Below, piece after piece: positions 63,624-64,000 of a stretch of 64,000 nucleotides of DNA. Positions within the stretch are counted from its first letter, which is position 1, and every line of letters starts with the position of its first letter. A model generated the notes under the pieces. It did not search any database. It saw nothing but the letters and a program-made list of their open reading frames with translations, and was not told the DNA's origin. The DNA is from an uncultured Clostridia bacterium (GTDB taxonomy: Bacteria > Bacillota > Clostridia > Christensenellales > CAG-314): the NCBI GenBank assembly GCA_947053925.1, contig CAMRUG010000003.1:1-64000 (forward strand), in the 5' to 3' direction. A program made the position numbers and the translations under genes.

Positions 63624-64000
63624 TTACAAAACCATTGTTGCCATTAAAGTACCAACGAGGTTCAAATCTTCTCCCTGAACTATTTCATAAGCAATACCGT
63701 ACTCGGAAAGTATTTCCGTAAGGTAATGCTCAAAACGCTGACGGTAGCCTGTCAAACGGTTAAAAGTTGTGCCTTCCGCCACTATCGCTACGGGCAGAGA
63801 CTTATTACTACAAGATGCTACCGCTAAAGCGGAATTGACTATTGCACCCATTTTTGCCGCGCGGTCGATAAGTTCGCGGCAAACGTCTTTGGCAAAATTT
63901 TCATCAGCATTGTTATTAAATTTGCAACAAAAGCCGCTGTTATTCAAAAATTCCGAAACGTTTTTGAGTTCGAACGGAGCAAGAATTACTTCTTCCGTAA
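63624..64000 (-). CDS. Hexokinase-type sugar kinase, C-terminal part (runs off window)
   Basis: The frame is open to the window end, so only the last 125 or so residues are visible; an internal TTG at 63947 is not the real start. The visible part reads LIDRAAKMGAIVNSALAVAS, then PVAIVAEGTTFNRLTGY and RQRFEHYLTEIL. This matches the C-terminal ATP-side region of eukaryotic-type hexokinases found in some Clostridia. The identification rests on this fragment alone. Confidence 0.6.
   Translation of the reverse strand, partial: TEEVILAPFELKNVSEFLNNSGFCCKFNNNADENFAKDVCRELIDRAAKMGAIVNSALAVASCSNKSLPVAIVAEGTTFNRLTGYRQRFEHYLTEILSEYGIAYEIVQGEDLNLVGTLMATMVL

Noticed and set aside
1..64000. CRISPR arrays, tRNA, rRNA or prophage genes
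   Set aside because: No regular repeat-spacer structure, no tRNA cloverleaf or TTCGAATCC arm, and no phage structural or integrase genes were found. A tool-based scan could still find a divergent tRNA.

Overview
The window reads as chromosome from a low-GC, endospore-forming member of the Clostridia (Bacillota). Evidence for this: yabP-yabQ-divIC, spoIIR, sleB-ypeB, a SipL-like LysM/DUF3794 protein, veg, floA-nfeD, a type III glutamine synthetase and ECF transporter genes, together with AGGAGG-type ribosome binding sites and short intrinsic terminators after most genes. No rRNA, tRNA, CRISPR array, prophage, insertion sequence or recombinase gene was found. The lineage below Clostridia cannot be named from what is visible, though an uncultured gut or anaerobic lineage would fit.

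Layout. 1-1180: gene-poor repeats. 1180-5477: acyltransferase, sporulation/division trio, cysS. 5977-10677: serS, a hexapeptide acetyltransferase, GSIII. 10761-17655: a second acyltransferase, MFS transporter, PIG-L deacetylase, PepF, GalU. 18061-24334: a sporulation block (ypeB, sleB, spoIIR, ispE, sipL-like, veg) with a clear sigma-G-type promoter before sleB. 24407-28006: zinc-ribbon acidic protein, YgjV-like protein, GNAT, udk and a tyrosine phosphatase. 28202-33775: a variable surface-protein locus. 33874-43634: floA-nfeD operon, hpf, clpC, a Ca-type P-ATPase, MATE. 43770-49146: folA, thyA, CDF, glmM, trxB. 49404-59884: the conserved ecfA1-ecfA2-ecfT-truA ... rplM-rpsI neighbourhood, interrupted by accessory genes. 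60006-64000: second tyrosine phosphatase, FNT channel, rnpB, DUF3267 protein and a partial hexokinase.

The most unusual region is 28202-32210. A lipoprotein gene on the minus strand (29852-32029) and a promoterless partial copy on the plus strand (28202-29712) share a 407-bp inverted repeat with only five mismatches. The two arms flank a 2383-bp segment carrying two different C-terminal tails that meet at a symmetric bidirectional terminator. Inversion across the arms would replace the 379-residue expressed tail by a 367-residue alternative in frame, so this looks like a tail-switching (phase or antigenic variation) locus. The expressed gene is preceded by a 30-codon leader ORF whose stop codon lies in the stem of an intrinsic terminator, suggesting attenuation.

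A second accessory cluster sits between truA and rplM. It holds a membrane-anchored barnase-type ribonuclease (55656-56333), a small XRE regulator and a divergent leucine-rich-repeat lipoprotein. The last two share a control region with two 17-bp direct repeats. Three lipoproteins in the window share an N-terminal cysteine-pair module but have different C-terminal domains.
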